Positions 9,284-17,948 are shown, counted from the stretch's first letter. The stretch is 28,947 bases of DNA from JBCBTJ01 sp964597685 (GCA_964597685.1 CAZQZC010000015.1:1-28947), one strand, 5' to 3'. Notes: generated by a model not told the origin, from the sequence alone. Numbers and translations are program-made.

Positions 9284-9722
9284 CGAGTCGTGTTTGCCAG
9301 TGTTCGCCCAAAGGCTCCAGTGTCGCTCGCCGCCCGCCATTATGGGGTTCAAGCCTGAGATCAAGGCGCCAGCGAGGCAGACGGGCGCCCGCGCGCTCGG
9401 GCCATTCCGTGAGGACCAGCCCCGAGGCCGCATCGTCCCAGCCGATTTCATCGAGTTCGGCGGGGTCTTCGATCCGGTAGAGGTCGAAATGCCAGATCTC
9501 AAAATCGGAACCGGGATAGGTCTGCACCAAGGTGTATGTCGGGCTGGGAACCTCCGTTTCAGCCCCTAAGACCGCGCCGACCAATCCGCGCGCGAGCGTG
9601 GTCTTGCCCGCCCCAAGGCCGCCATAGAGCGCGATCACGTCGCCGGCCTGTGCGATCTCGGCGAGGCGGCGCCCCAAGGCGAGGGTCGCGTCTTCGTCCG
9701 CCAGGTCGACCTGGATCGTCAT
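9273..9722 (-). CDS. tsaE: tRNA t6A biosynthesis ATPase TsaE
   Basis: TsaE is the small ATPase that works with TsaB and TsaD to make N6-threonylcarbamoyladenosine at position 37 of ANN-decoding tRNAs. The protein has 149 residues, normal for the family. Walker A is GGLGAGKTT at residues 34-42. The family motifs VPSPTYTLVQTY and HFDLYRIEDPAELDEIGW follow, then VLTEWPER near the end. The ATG at 9720-9722 overlaps the stop of the upstream PLP enzyme gene as ATGA, which fixes the start. TsaB and TsaD genes are not in the window. Confidence 0.96.
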   Translation of the reverse strand: MTIQVDLADEDATLALGRRLAEIAQAGDVIALYGGLGAGKTTLARGLVGAVLGAETEVPSPTYTLVQTYPGSDFEIWHFDLYRIEDPAELDEIGWDDAASGLVLTEWPERAGARLPRWRLDLRLEPHNGGRRATLEPLGEHWQTRLDGF

Positions 9723-10852
9723 GCGGCGGCGACGGCGTCCAGAGCGGTCACAACGTCGTCGACCAGCGCTTCGGTCGGCTCGCACCCGGCTGACACTCTC
9801 AGATACCCGGGAGACGTTGCGTCGCCCCACATGGCGCGCCGGTCGGCCGTCGTATGGATCCCGCCGAAGCTGGTCGAGAGGACGATAGCGCGGCTGGCGT
9901 CGACAAACGCTTCAGCTTCGGCCTGACCTTTGAATTCAAATCCCAAGAGAAATCCGGGGCGATCCATCTGGCGCGAGACGGCGTCGTGGGCGCGATCTTC
10001 GGCCAATCCCGGAAATCGCAACGATAGGAGCGCTGGATGGCCATTGGCGGCTTTGGCGAGGGCCTCGGCGTTGGCGCACATGCGGTCGAGGCGTAATTCC
10101 AGACTCTGCAGGCCGCGATGCACCAGCCAAGCGTCAAAGGGCGCCGGGATCGCGCCCGAGGCCCGCCGCCAATCGCGGGCGGCCTGCAGCAAATCGGGAT
10201 TGCGGCTTGAGACGTGACCGAACAGCACATCCGAATGACCGGCCGCCGCCTTCGTGTCGGATGAAACGACGATGTCGACGCCCAAATCCAACGGCCGCTG
10301 AAGGAGCGGCGTGGCGGTCGTGTTGTCGGCGACGCTGAGGGCGCCGACGGCTTTCGCCTTGGCGGCGACGGCGGCGATATCGCACGCGTCGAGGCCGGGA
10401 TTGGACGGACTTTCGATCCAGACAATCGCGGCGCCGTCCAAAGGCGCGTTGGCGTAATCCGCGGTTGGATGAAGATGAAGCTCCACGCCAAGGGGCTGCA
10501 AGAACCGCTCGATCAGAACGCGCACCGTGTAATAGCCGTCCGAAGGCATCACGATCCGGTCGCCCGCCTGGAGCTGGGAATAAAGCACAGCCGCGCACGC
10601 CGCCATTCCAGATGGGAAGACGATGGTCTCGGCCGCTTCAAGCTCGGCCAGGAAGGCCTCGGTCTCCTGCCAGACGGGCGAGGAGAAGCGGCCGTACTGA
10701 AACGGCGGATTGGCGTCGCCGGTGAGGTTGAACTTGCTGGCGGGCGTGATCGGCGGCGACAGGCTTTCGCCGGGTTTCAGGTCCTGGGCGCGGGCGCTCA
10801 GCGCGCGATAAATGCGGCGCTCGGGGGACAATGAGCGATCATAAGTCGACAT
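9719..10852 (-). CDS. Cys/Met metabolism PLP-dependent enzyme (cystathionine beta-lyase-like)
   Basis: This is a 377-residue aminotransferase-fold enzyme of the Cys/Met metabolism family (cystathionine gamma-synthase, beta- and gamma-lyases). The PLP lysine is probably in VSSDTKAAAGHSDVLFG, matching the usual S-x-T-K-x-x-x-GHSD pattern; ESPSNPGLDACD and VADNTTATPLLQRPL are the cofactor-binding segments. The expected activity is C-S bond cleavage or formation with cystathionine or a related thioether; beta-lyase is the likeliest call because its N-terminal LSPERRIYRALSAR and overall layout resemble MetC types. The start is uncertain: ATG at 10852 is chosen, ATG at 10897 adds 15 residues, and neither has a clear ribosome site. 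It heads the tsaE-amgK-murU-addBA transcript. Confidence 0.82.
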   Translation of the reverse strand: MSTYDRSLSPERRIYRALSARAQDLKPGESLSPPITPASKFNLTGDANPPFQYGRFSSPVWQETEAFLAELEAAETIVFPSGMAACAAVLYSQLQAGDRIVMPSDGYYTVRVLIERFLQPLGVELHLHPTADYANAPLDGAAIVWIESPSNPGLDACDIAAVAAKAKAVGALSVADNTTATPLLQRPLDLGVDIVVSSDTKAAAGHSDVLFGHVSSRNPDLLQAARDWRRASGAIPAPFDAWLVHRGLQSLELRLDRMCANAEALAKAANGHPALLSLRFPGLAEDRAHDAVSRQMDRPGFLLGFEFKGQAEAEAFVDASRAIVLSTSFGGIHTTADRRAMWGDATSPGYLRVSAGCEPTEALVDDVVTALDAVAAA

Positions 10853-10986
10853 GATGCGGGTCCATGTTTCAGCCGATTTCAAGCGATAAGCCGACATTCA
10901 TCTACGGCGAAGCAAAAATTGGCGTTTCAAGCGACGGGTTTCGTCGGTTTCGGCGTTAGACTGGATGAGCAGGCGGGAAACAACCC

Positions 10987-12357
10987 ATGGCCACAAGCAT
11001 CGAAGGCGCGATCGCCGTCACCCGATTTGGACTGGGCGCGCGCCGCAACGAGATCGAAACCGCGTCTGAAGATCCGAGCGGTTGGCTCACCGGACAATTG
11101 TCGTGGTCGAGCGCGGCGGGGTTTCCGGACGACGCGCTGCAATCCTCACGCGACGGCGTCTTGGCTTTGATCGATTACTTTCAGCGGCGGCGATTGACCC
11201 GATCCGCTGAGGCGCAAGCGCCGGATCCTGAGCGCGTCGCCGCCTTTGCACGGGACGTTCGGCGGAACATGATCAAGGAGGTTCAGGCGCGGGCGACCTT
11301 TGGCGCACTGACGCCGGCGGGGTTTCACGAGCGGTTGACGCGGTTCTGGTCCAACCATTTCACCGTCTCGGCCCGGGGGCTCCAGACCGCCATGGTGGCC
11401 GGCGCCTACGAGCGCGAGGCGATCCGCCCGAAGATCCTCGGCCGGTTCGTCGACCTGCTCTTCGCTGCCGTGAAGCATCCAGCGATGCTGATCTATCTGG
11501 ACAATTGGCAGTCGGTCGGGCCGCAATCGCGGGCTGGCCGCCGTCGCGGCCGCGGGCTGAACGAGAACCTCGCCCGTGAAGTGCTGGAGCTGCACACCGT
11601 CACACCGGCTGCAGGCTACACCCAAGACGACGTTACGGAATTCGCCAAGGCGCTGACCGGCTGGACGGTGGGAAACAACCTCATCGGCCAGGATCGGAAG
11701 GGCGAAACGACGTTCGAGCCGATCATCCACGAACCGGGCGCGCGCCGCATTCTGGGCAAACGGTATCCCGACGCCGGGTCTGCGCAAGCCGATCTGATCC
11801 TCGAAGACCTCGCCGCCCACCCGGCGACGGCCCAGAACGTCGCTTTCAAGCTGGCCCGCCATATCGTCGCCGACGATCCGCCGCCGGCGCTGGTCGACCG
11901 TTTGGCGCAGAACTTTCTGGAGACTGGCGGCGACCTCGACCGTCTCTATCGCGAGCTGATCAAGTCGCCCGAAGCCTGGGCCGAGCCGGCCGGCAAGGTG
12001 AAAACACCGGACGAAGTGTTGACGTCGACGGCGCGTCTCCTGGGCCTCGACCGCGTGTTCGCGGGCGAGCCGCGCGACGTGTTGGAGAGTTTCGCCCAGC
12101 GGCCCTTTGCAGCGCCGTCGCCCGAAGGGTGGCCTGACACGGGGGACGCCTGGCTGGGGCCAGACGCGATTGTGAAGCGCATCGAATGGGCGAACCGGCT
12201 CGGCGAACGGTCGCCGGAGATCGACGCCCGGGAATTCCTCGAGACCGCGCTTGGTCCGCTTGCGTCCCACGAGGCCAAGCTGGCCGTTTCCCGCGCCGAA
12301 AGCGGCGCCCAGGCGATCGCCATCGCCTTGATGAGCCCAGATTTCCAACGGAGGTGA
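10987..12357 (+). CDS. DUF1800 family protein
   Basis: This 456-residue protein has the hallmarks of DUF1800: an opening AIAVTRFGLGAR, then ERLTRFWSNHFTVSA, a long middle with NENLAREVLELHTV (the usual N-x-N-[FL]-[AG]-R-E-[LV]-[LM]-E-L-H-T), DVTEFAKALTGWTV, and VAFKLARHIVADDPP. The molecular function is not established. No signal peptide or membrane segment is visible. It is followed after 5 bases by a DUF1501 gene, the standard partner across many bacteria, so the two products probably act together. The ribosome site before the ATG (GGCGGGAAA) is weak. Confidence 0.92.
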   Translation: MATSIEGAIAVTRFGLGARRNEIETASEDPSGWLTGQLSWSSAAGFPDDALQSSRDGVLALIDYFQRRRLTRSAEAQAPDPERVAAFARDVRRNMIKEVQARATFGALTPAGFHERLTRFWSNHFTVSARGLQTAMVAGAYEREAIRPKILGRFVDLLFAAVKHPAMLIYLDNWQSVGPQSRAGRRRGRGLNENLAREVLELHTVTPAAGYTQDDVTEFAKALTGWTVGNNLIGQDRKGETTFEPIIHEPGARRILGKRYPDAGSAQADLILEDLAAHPATAQNVAFKLARHIVADDPPPALVDRLAQNFLETGGDLDRLYRELIKSPEAWAEPAGKVKTPDEVLTSTARLLGLDRVFAGEPRDVLESFAQRPFAAPSPEGWPDTGDAWLGPDAIVKRIEWANRLGERSPEIDAREFLETALGPLASHEAKLAVSRAESGAQAIAIALMSPDFQRR

Positions 12358-12362
12358 CCGCC

Positions 12363-13508
12363 ATGACACGTTATACACGGCGTTCTGCACTGGCGCTTTT
12401 CGGCGCCGCAGGGATCGCGCCCGCCTTCTCCGGCGCGTTCGCCCAAGGCGTCGCGGATCGAAAGTTCATCTTCGTCATCCTGCGCGGCGCGATGGACGGG
12501 CTGTCGGCGTTGATCCCGGACGACCGGGAGACCGAGGCGCTGCGCGGATCGATCCTACCGCCCGTGAGCGAGCGTCTCGACCTTGGCGGGGGCTTCCGCC
12601 TCCATCCGGGTCTAGCGTCTCTCCGTGCCATGTATTCGGAGGGCGACGCCGGATTCGTCCACGCCGTCGCCACGCCCTATCGCGACCGGTCGCATTTCGA
12701 TGGGCAGGACGTCTTGGAAACACTGGATTCCGGCGCCGTTCGGGACGGCTGGCTGAACCGCGCGTTGCGGGCGACGGGTGGACAAGGCCTTGCCGTCGGC
12801 CGCGCGCTGCCATTGGTGCTGAAGGGCGGCGCGCCCGCCACGAATTGGTCGCCGCCCGTCTTCGAGCCTGCGTCGTCGGACCTGCTTGACCGGTTGGGGG
12901 ACCTCTATGGCGAAGACAACCTGTTTGCCCAGGCGCTGGCCCAAGCGCGCGCCATGGACATGCCCGATGTCGACATGGGCGATTCGGGGCGCGGCGGCGG
13001 ACCGGGCGGGCAATACCGCGAGGCGCTCGCCGCCGCGGGACGGCTGATGGCGGCCGAGGGCGGACCGAATGTCGGCGTCGTCTCGCTCGACGGTTGGGAC
13101 ACCCACGCCAATCAACGCGGCGCCCTGTCGGCGCGCTTCCAAGGCATGGATCAGGGCCTGGCGGCGCTGAAGACCGAGCTTGGGACGGATTGGGCGACGA
13201 CCGCGATCGTGATCGCTTCGGAATTTGGCCGCACCGCCGCCGCCAACGGCACCAATGGGACCGATCACGGAACGGGCGGGCTGGTCATCCTGGCGGGGGG
13301 CGCCATTGCGGGCGGGAAGGTCCATGGCGATTGGCCTGGCCTGAAGCGCTCGGCGCTGTTCGAGGGGCGGGATCTCTATCCCGCCAACGATATGGGGGGC
13401 GTGCTGAAAGGGGTGCTGCGCGACCATCTGGGTGTCGACCGGGCGCGTCTGGACACCGACATCCTGCCGCGATCCGCCGGGCCGATGGACGGCCTGATCC
13501 GCGCCTGA
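12363..13508 (+). CDS. DUF1501 family protein, probable Tat-exported
   Basis: The 381-residue product begins MTRYTRRSALALFGAAGIAP and continues to an Ala-rich AFSGAFAQ. The twin arginine followed by a hydrophobic stretch and a possible AFA cleavage site suggests Tat export. The mature part has family features: FIFVILRGAMDGLSALIP near the start, VHAVATPYRDRSHFDGQD, VSLDGWDTHANQ, and VIASEFGRTAAANGTNGTDHG. DUF1501 belongs to the alkaline phosphatase/sulfatase superfold in my understanding, but no reaction is known. GGAGGTGA at 12350-12357 overlaps the DUF1800 stop and sits 5 bases before the ATG, giving strong coupled initiation. The open frame upstream of 12363 is a shadow. Confidence 0.92.
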   Translation: MTRYTRRSALALFGAAGIAPAFSGAFAQGVADRKFIFVILRGAMDGLSALIPDDRETEALRGSILPPVSERLDLGGGFRLHPGLASLRAMYSEGDAGFVHAVATPYRDRSHFDGQDVLETLDSGAVRDGWLNRALRATGGQGLAVGRALPLVLKGGAPATNWSPPVFEPASSDLLDRLGDLYGEDNLFAQALAQARAMDMPDVDMGDSGRGGGPGGQYREALAAAGRLMAAEGGPNVGVVSLDGWDTHANQRGALSARFQGMDQGLAALKTELGTDWATTAIVIASEFGRTAAANGTNGTDHGTGGLVILAGGAIAGGKVHGDWPGLKRSALFEGRDLYPANDMGGVLKGVLRDHLGVDRARLDTDILPRSAGPMDGLIRA

Positions 13509-13537
13509 GCGCCGCCAGATTGTCTCGCCCTCGAGTC

Positions 13538-13553
13538 TAGGGTAAAAACCCTA
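13538..13553. promoter_or_regulatory. Palindrome upstream of the CYP153 operon, candidate operator
   Basis: TAGGGT and ACCCTA flank AAAA, 20 bases before the P450 start codon and 29 bases after the DUF1501 stop. The site overlaps or directly precedes the ribosome-binding region GGGGAGGAG. It could be an operator for the TetR-type protein encoded two genes on, or a weak mRNA hairpin. It lacks a T-run, so termination is unlikely. Confidence 0.4.
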
Positions 13554-13573
13554 AAAATGGGGAGGAGACAATT

Positions 13574-14827
13574 ATGGCCGATACGATCACACCGGCGCAG
13601 ACCTTGCGCGACCGGATTTGGACCACGCCGATTGGAGAGCTGGACCCGAGTCCGGCGGAGTATTTTGAGCAAGGCGACCATCATGAGGTGTTCCGCCGCC
13701 TGCGCCGCGAGGATCCGGTTCACTTCACGCCGGACAGCGAATTCGGACCGTTCTGGTCCATCACCAAATTCAACGACATTGTCGCCGTTGATTCCAACCA
13801 CCAGGTTTTCTCGTCCGAGCGGGACATCGTAATCGGCGACCAGCCGGATGAATTCGTCACGCCGATGTTCATCGCCATGGACCCACCGATCCACGACGTC
13901 CAGCGCAAGGCCGCTCAGCCCGCTGTCGCCCCGTCGCAGCTTTCCGAGCTTGAAGGGCTGATCCGGACGCGGGTCTGCGCAATCCTGGACGACTTGCCGG
14001 CGGGGCCGGAATTCAATTGGGTGGAGCGCGTGTCGAAAGAGCTGACCACGCAGATGCTGGCGACCCTGTTCGACTTTCCGTTCGAGGACCGTCACCTGTT
14101 GCCCTATTGGTCGGATGCGGCGACCACGTCGCCGGCTGTCGGCGCCGATGGGACGTTTGAGCAGCGCTCCGCCATTCTCCAGGAATGCCTCGAGTATTTC
14201 GTCCGCCTCTGGCGTGAGCGTGCAGCAGCGCCTCCGAAGTTCGACTTCATCTCCCTGCTCGCACACGATCCGAAAACGCGGGATATGATCAACGACCCGC
14301 AGGAATTTCTGGGCAATCTGATCCTGCTGATCGTCGGCGGCAACGACACGACGCGCAATTCGATCTCGGGCGGGGTCTGGTGGTTGAACCAATTCCCGGA
14401 GGAGTTCGACAAGCTGCGCGCCAATCCGGATCTGATCCCGAACATGGTGTCGGAGATTATCCGCTATCAGACGCCGCTCGCCCATATGCGGCGCAGGGCG
14501 CTTGAGGATGTCGAGCTCGGCGGCAAGCGCATCCGCAAGGGCGACAAGGTCGTCATGTGGTACGTCTCCGGAAATCGGGACGAGGAGGTGATCGAGGACG
14601 CCGACGCCTTCCGAATCGACCGGGAGCGGGCCCGCCACCACGTCGCGTTCGGCTTCGGCATCCATCGATGCATGGGCAACCGCGTCGCCGAGATGCAATT
14701 GCGGATCTTGTGGGAGGAGATCCTCAAGCGCTTCGAGCATGTCGAAGTCGTCGGCCAGCCGGCGCGGGTGAAGTCCAATTTTGTGATGGGCTATACGGAT
14801 CTGCCGGTGCGCCTGCATCCGCGTTGA
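13574..14827 (+). CDS. CYP153-type cytochrome P450 alkane/fatty acid omega-hydroxylase
   Basis: This 417-residue soluble class I P450 has every key motif: the I-helix oxygen-activation segment LIVGGNDTTRNS, the K-helix ExxR in SEIIRYQTPLAHMRR, and the heme loop FGFGIHRCMG with the iron-ligand Cys at about residue 366. The run LEDVELGGKRIRKGDKVVMW followed by YVSGNRDEEVIEDAD is characteristic of CYP153, enzymes that hydroxylate the terminal carbon of medium-chain alkanes, alcohols or fatty acids. Electrons come from a ferredoxin and ferredoxin reductase, both encoded downstream. GGGGAGGAG lies just before the ATG. The exact substrate cannot be read from the sequence. Confidence 0.94.
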   Translation: MADTITPAQTLRDRIWTTPIGELDPSPAEYFEQGDHHEVFRRLRREDPVHFTPDSEFGPFWSITKFNDIVAVDSNHQVFSSERDIVIGDQPDEFVTPMFIAMDPPIHDVQRKAAQPAVAPSQLSELEGLIRTRVCAILDDLPAGPEFNWVERVSKELTTQMLATLFDFPFEDRHLLPYWSDAATTSPAVGADGTFEQRSAILQECLEYFVRLWRERAAAPPKFDFISLLAHDPKTRDMINDPQEFLGNLILLIVGGNDTTRNSISGGVWWLNQFPEEFDKLRANPDLIPNMVSEIIRYQTPLAHMRRRALEDVELGGKRIRKGDKVVMWYVSGNRDEEVIEDADAFRIDRERARHHVAFGFGIHRCMGNRVAEMQLRILWEEILKRFEHVEVVGQPARVKSNFVMGYTDLPVRLHPR

Positions 14828-14828
14828 G

Positions 14829-15491
14829 ATGGTGGAGAAAACCCGAGACCGCGTGATCGAGGCGGCCCGCCGCCTCTTCAACCGTTTGCATTACGGCAAC
14901 GTCACGATCGCCGCCCTTGCGGCTGAGGCGGGCATTTCGGAGGGCAATCTCTGGTACCATTTCAAGGACAAGCGCGCCCTGCTGGATGCGATCACCGAGC
15001 GATTCCTGGCGCGCAATGCGGATCGCCTCGCCCTCGCGCCGGTGTCCGGCGATGTGCTGGGCTCGTACGCCGGCATGATCGAAGCTCTGGGCGAGGAGAT
15101 CCGTGACTTCCGTTTCATGTACCGCGACCAGGCCGATTATGGCGCGCACTCCGACATCCTCACGGAGCGGCTGCCGGAGATCTATGCGGCCACGCGCCGG
15201 CAATTCGCGGTGTTCTTCCAGGCGATGAAGGCCGATGGCGCGCTTGATGTGGACGACGAAGAGATCGACGATTTGGTCGTCAACGTCGTGATCGTCTTGC
15301 GCTATGGATTGGAGTATTTGCGGGAGGCGGGAGAACCCGATGCGGAGGGGACGGGCGCGGTTTCGCGCAGCTTGCGCCAGCATGTGTCGGTGTTCGCCCA
15401 CCGTCTGTCGCCGGAAGCGCACGCGGATCTGGCGCGGCGTTTCGCCCTGGAGCGTCCGGATCAGGTTGCAAAGTTGACGCATGCGTCATAA
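14829..15491 (+). CDS. TetR family transcriptional regulator
   Basis: This is a 220-residue one-component regulator. The N-terminal helix-turn-helix (about residues 5-55) reads TRDRVIEAARRLFNRLHYGN, then VTIAALAAEAGISEGNLWYHFKDKRALL, which is the classic TetR signature. The rest is a helical ligand-binding domain ending near residue 200. The ATG follows the P450 stop after a single base, so the gene is co-transcribed and probably translated by reinitiation. Its place between the P450 and reductase genes suggests it controls this operon in response to a substrate or product such as a fatty acyl compound. It has no obvious defect. Confidence 0.93.
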   Translation: MVEKTRDRVIEAARRLFNRLHYGNVTIAALAAEAGISEGNLWYHFKDKRALLDAITERFLARNADRLALAPVSGDVLGSYAGMIEALGEEIRDFRFMYRDQADYGAHSDILTERLPEIYAATRRQFAVFFQAMKADGALDVDDEEIDDLVVNVVIVLRYGLEYLREAGEPDAEGTGAVSRSLRQHVSVFAHRLSPEAHADLARRFALERPDQVAKLTHAS

Positions 15492-15499
15492 TTTCAGCG

Positions 15500-16768
15500 A
15501 TGATATCTCCTAGAGGTGTAGGTGTGGATCTCTCCAGCGCGCGGAAAATCGTCATTCTTGGCGGCGGACAAGCCGGCGCACAGGCCGTCGCATCGCTGCG
15601 GCAAGGCGGCTATGACGGCCGCCTCGCCCTCGTCGGCGAGGAGACCGCGCCCCCCTATCAGCGCCCGCCCCTGTCGAAGGCGTACCTCAAGGGCGAGATG
15701 CCGGAGGAGCGCCTCTATTTCAAACCTCACGCATGGTACCCGGACAATGACGTGGACCTGCAACTCGGTGTTCGGGCTCTGCGCATCGACCGCGCAGCGC
15801 GCCGTATTGAGCTGTCTGACCAGGGTTCCTTGGACTATGACGCGCTAATCCTGGCGACGGGGTCCCGTCCGCGGCCATTGCCCGTCTCTGGGGCGGACCT
15901 TGAGGGCGTGCAAGATTTGCGCGCCTTAGCCGACGTCGAGCGATTGCGGCCGCAAATGTTGGCCGGGCGGCGGATTGTTATCGTCGGCGCCGGCTATATC
16001 GGCCTCGAATGCGCTGCCGTGGCCCGTCAAATGGGACTTGAAGTCACCGTTCTGGAGATGGCGCCTCGCGTCCTACAGCGCGTGACAGGACCGGAGATTT
16101 CGCGGTTCTACGAACAGGAGCACCGCGCCCAGGGTGTGGATATCCGCAACGGCGCGCGTCTCCAATCGCTCGAAGGCGAGGCCGGCAGGGTCGTTGCGGC
16201 CACCTTGGCCGACGGCGAGCGGATCGCATGCGATCTTGTGCTTGTCGGCATCGGCATACTGCCAAACCAGGAGATCGCCGCAGACGCCGGGATCGCCTGC
16301 AAGGACGGGATCCTGGTCGACCGCAATGCGCGGACGAACGATCCGCGCATCTTCGCCGCTGGCGACTGCGCGCGCCGTCCTCTGGTTCATTACGGCCGCC
16401 ATGGGCGGCTGGAGAGCGTGCACAACGCCATCGAACAGGCCAAGCTTGCGGCCGCCGCCATCCTGGGGCGGCCGCGCCCGGTTGAGGATGCGCCGTGGTT
16501 CTGGTCGGACCAGTACGATTTGAAGCTCCAAACCGTTGGCCTGTCGACGGGATACGACCAAACGATCGTGCGCGGCGATCCCGAAGCTCGCGCCTTCGCC
16601 GTGTTCTACGTCCGCCAGGGACGTCTCTTGGCGGTTGATGCGGTCAATAGCGGGCCGGAATTCCTGGGCTCGAAGAAACTGGTCGCGCTCAGCGCCCCGC
16701 TTGCGTCTGCGGATTTGCAAGATACATCCGTGCCGATGAAGGAAATCGCCGCGCGCGCCGCGGCTTGA
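15500..16768 (+). CDS. FAD/NAD(P)H-dependent ferredoxin reductase
   Basis: This 422-residue reductase of the putidaredoxin/rhodocoxin reductase type moves electrons from NAD(P)H to the ferredoxin that serves the P450. It has an N-terminal FAD-binding Rossmann motif [13 protein letters not shown], the segment [14 protein letters not shown] typical of this group, [14 protein letters not shown], a second nucleotide-binding motif [15 protein letters not shown], and the FAD-contacting [12 protein letters not shown]-terminal reductase domain with [15 protein letters not shown] follows. The ATG at 15500 lacks a ribosome site; GTG at 15524 has AGAGG seven bases upstream and may be the true start, removing eight residues. 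It is the electron-entry component of the CYP153 system. Confidence 0.94.
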   Translation: MISPRGVGVDLSSARKIVILGGGQAGAQAVASLRQGGYDGRLALVGEETAPPYQRPPLSKAYLKGEMPEERLYFKPHAWYPDNDVDLQLGVRALRIDRAARRIELSDQGSLDYDALILATGSRPRPLPVSGADLEGVQDLRALADVERLRPQMLAGRRIVIVGAGYIGLECAAVARQMGLEVTVLEMAPRVLQRVTGPEISRFYEQEHRAQGVDIRNGARLQSLEGEAGRVVAATLADGERIACDLVLVGIGILPNQEIAADAGIACKDGILVDRNARTNDPRIFAAGDCARRPLVHYGRHGRLESVHNAIEQAKLAAAAILGRPRPVEDAPWFWSDQYDLKLQTVGLSTGYDQTIVRGDPEARAFAVFYVRQGRLLAVDAVNSGPEFLGSKKLVALSAPLASADLQDTSVPMKEIAARAAA

Positions 16769-16781
16769 GGAAGGACCCCCA

Positions 16782-17102
16782 ATGGCCAAGATCACCTATG
16801 TCGACCACTCGGGCGAGGAGCGCGCCATAGACGCCAAGAACGGCGAAACCGTTATGGAAACGGCGGTGAAGAACTCGATCCCGGGCATCGACGCCGATTG
16901 CGGCGGGGCCTGCGCCTGCGCCACCTGCCACGTCTACGTCGACGAGGCTTGGATTGGGAAAACCGGCGAAGCGTCGGCCATGGAGCAATCCATGCTCGAT
17001 TTTGCGGAGAATGTTCAGCCGAATTCGCGTCTGTCCTGCCAGATCACGGTGTCCGACGACCTCGACGGCTTGCGCGTGACCACGCCCGAGAGCCAGCACT
17101 AG
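16782..17102 (+). CDS. [2Fe-2S] ferredoxin, adrenodoxin/putidaredoxin type
   Basis: The product has 106 residues. Cluster ligands follow the C-x5-C-x2-C...C pattern: Cys40, Cys46, Cys49 and Cys86, with an extra Cys44 inside the loop. The segment [19 protein letters not shown] and the late RLSCQITV are typical of vertebrate-type ferredoxins that feed class I P450s. It carries single electrons from the reductase encoded just upstream to the CYP153 enzyme. GAGGAAGG lies before the ATG in the 13-base gap after the reductase stop. No missing residue is seen. Confidence 0.95.
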   Translation: MAKITYVDHSGEERAIDAKNGETVMETAVKNSIPGIDADCGGACACATCHVYVDEAWIGKTGEASAMEQSMLDFAENVQPNSRLSCQITVSDDLDGLRVTTPESQH

Positions 17103-17107
17103 AGCCC

Positions 17108-17896
17108 TTGCCGACGCCGTTCACAACCCTGTTGGCCCGCCTCACCGGGGCGGGCGAGGGCGGCGCGCTTCCCGTCGGCGACGATTGGCGCCAAGGGCGC
17201 ACACTCTATGGCGGATTGAGCGCGGCGCTCTGCTACGAGGCGACCAAGCGGCGTCTTGGCGTATCGGGCGCGTTGAGGTCTGCGCAGATCGCTTTTATCG
17301 GGCCGGCCGCGGGGGACCTTCACATTGAGGTCGCGACCTTGCGGCGGGGGAAGTCGACGGTGTTCGCCTCCGCAGACCTGACGGGCGAGGCGGGCCTCGC
17401 CGTGCGCGCCTTGTTCTGCTTCGGGGCTGAACGCGACTCTGTGTTCGATATCTCCAGTCTGCCGCCGCCCGACGTCCGGGATCCCGAGGACTGCCCGTCT
17501 TTTTTCGACACGGACCGGCGGCCGCAATTTAGCCAGCACTTTGACAGCCGGCTGGCGGCGGGCCCGCGGCCGGTTTCCGGCGGCTCCGATCCGGACATCT
17601 CGCTTTGGATTCGCCACGCAGATAGGTCGGCGTCGGGTATGACGGCGCTGATCGCACTGGCGGACGCCCCGCCGCCGGCCGCCATGGGCCTGTTCACCGC
17701 GCCGGCGCCGATCAGTTCGATGACCTGGATGATCGACGTGATCGATCCGCAGCCGTCGACCGAGGACGGCTGGTGGCTTTGTCGCTCCACCGCCCAAACC
17801 GTGCGCCACGGCTACTCAGCCCAGGCCATGCGCCTGTGGAACCGCCGCGGCGATCCGATCCTGGTCGGCCGTCAGAGCGTGGCCGTCTTCGCCTGA
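17108..17896 (+). CDS. Acyl-CoA thioesterase-like (hotdog) protein
   Basis: The product is a 262-residue double-hotdog protein of the TesB-like group. Family-like features are WRQGRTLYGGLSAALCYEAT early, LRSAQIAFIGPA, TVFASADL, and near the end APISSMTWMIDVIDPQP, GWWLCRSTAQTVRHGYSAQAMRLWNRRG and GRQSVAVFA. Such enzymes hydrolyse acyl-CoA to free acid and CoA. No ATG stands near the frame's start; TTG at 17108, five bases after the ferredoxin stop, is chosen because homologous-looking sequence begins there. The frame runs upstream inside the ferredoxin gene, which I treat as shadow. Position at the end of the alkane operon suggests a role in handling the fatty acyl products; that is inference. 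Confidence 0.82.
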   Translation: MPTPFTTLLARLTGAGEGGALPVGDDWRQGRTLYGGLSAALCYEATKRRLGVSGALRSAQIAFIGPAAGDLHIEVATLRRGKSTVFASADLTGEAGLAVRALFCFGAERDSVFDISSLPPPDVRDPEDCPSFFDTDRRPQFSQHFDSRLAAGPRPVSGGSDPDISLWIRHADRSASGMTALIALADAPPPAAMGLFTAPAPISSMTWMIDVIDPQPSTEDGWWLCRSTAQTVRHGYSAQAMRLWNRRGDPILVGRQSVAVFA

Positions 17897-17948
17897 GGGG
17901 GGCGTAATCCGCTTGGCCGCAGCCTCCCGCCATGGCAAGGGCGCTGCG

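Noticed and set aside
11146..12390. 414-codon minus-strand frame opposite the DUF1800 gene
   Set aside because: Antisense shadow of a gene with clear family motifs; no ribosome site or domain supports it.
13376..14881. 501-codon open frame on the minus strand opposite the P450 gene
   Set aside because: It is antisense to an unmistakable CYP153 gene; long antisense frames are common in high-GC DNA, and the translation shows no recognisable domain.
14829..15491. TetR gene as a foreign insertion splitting the alkane operon
   Set aside because: Spacing of 1 base to the P450 and 8 bases to the reductase, similar base composition and no repeats at its ends argue for an established operon member.
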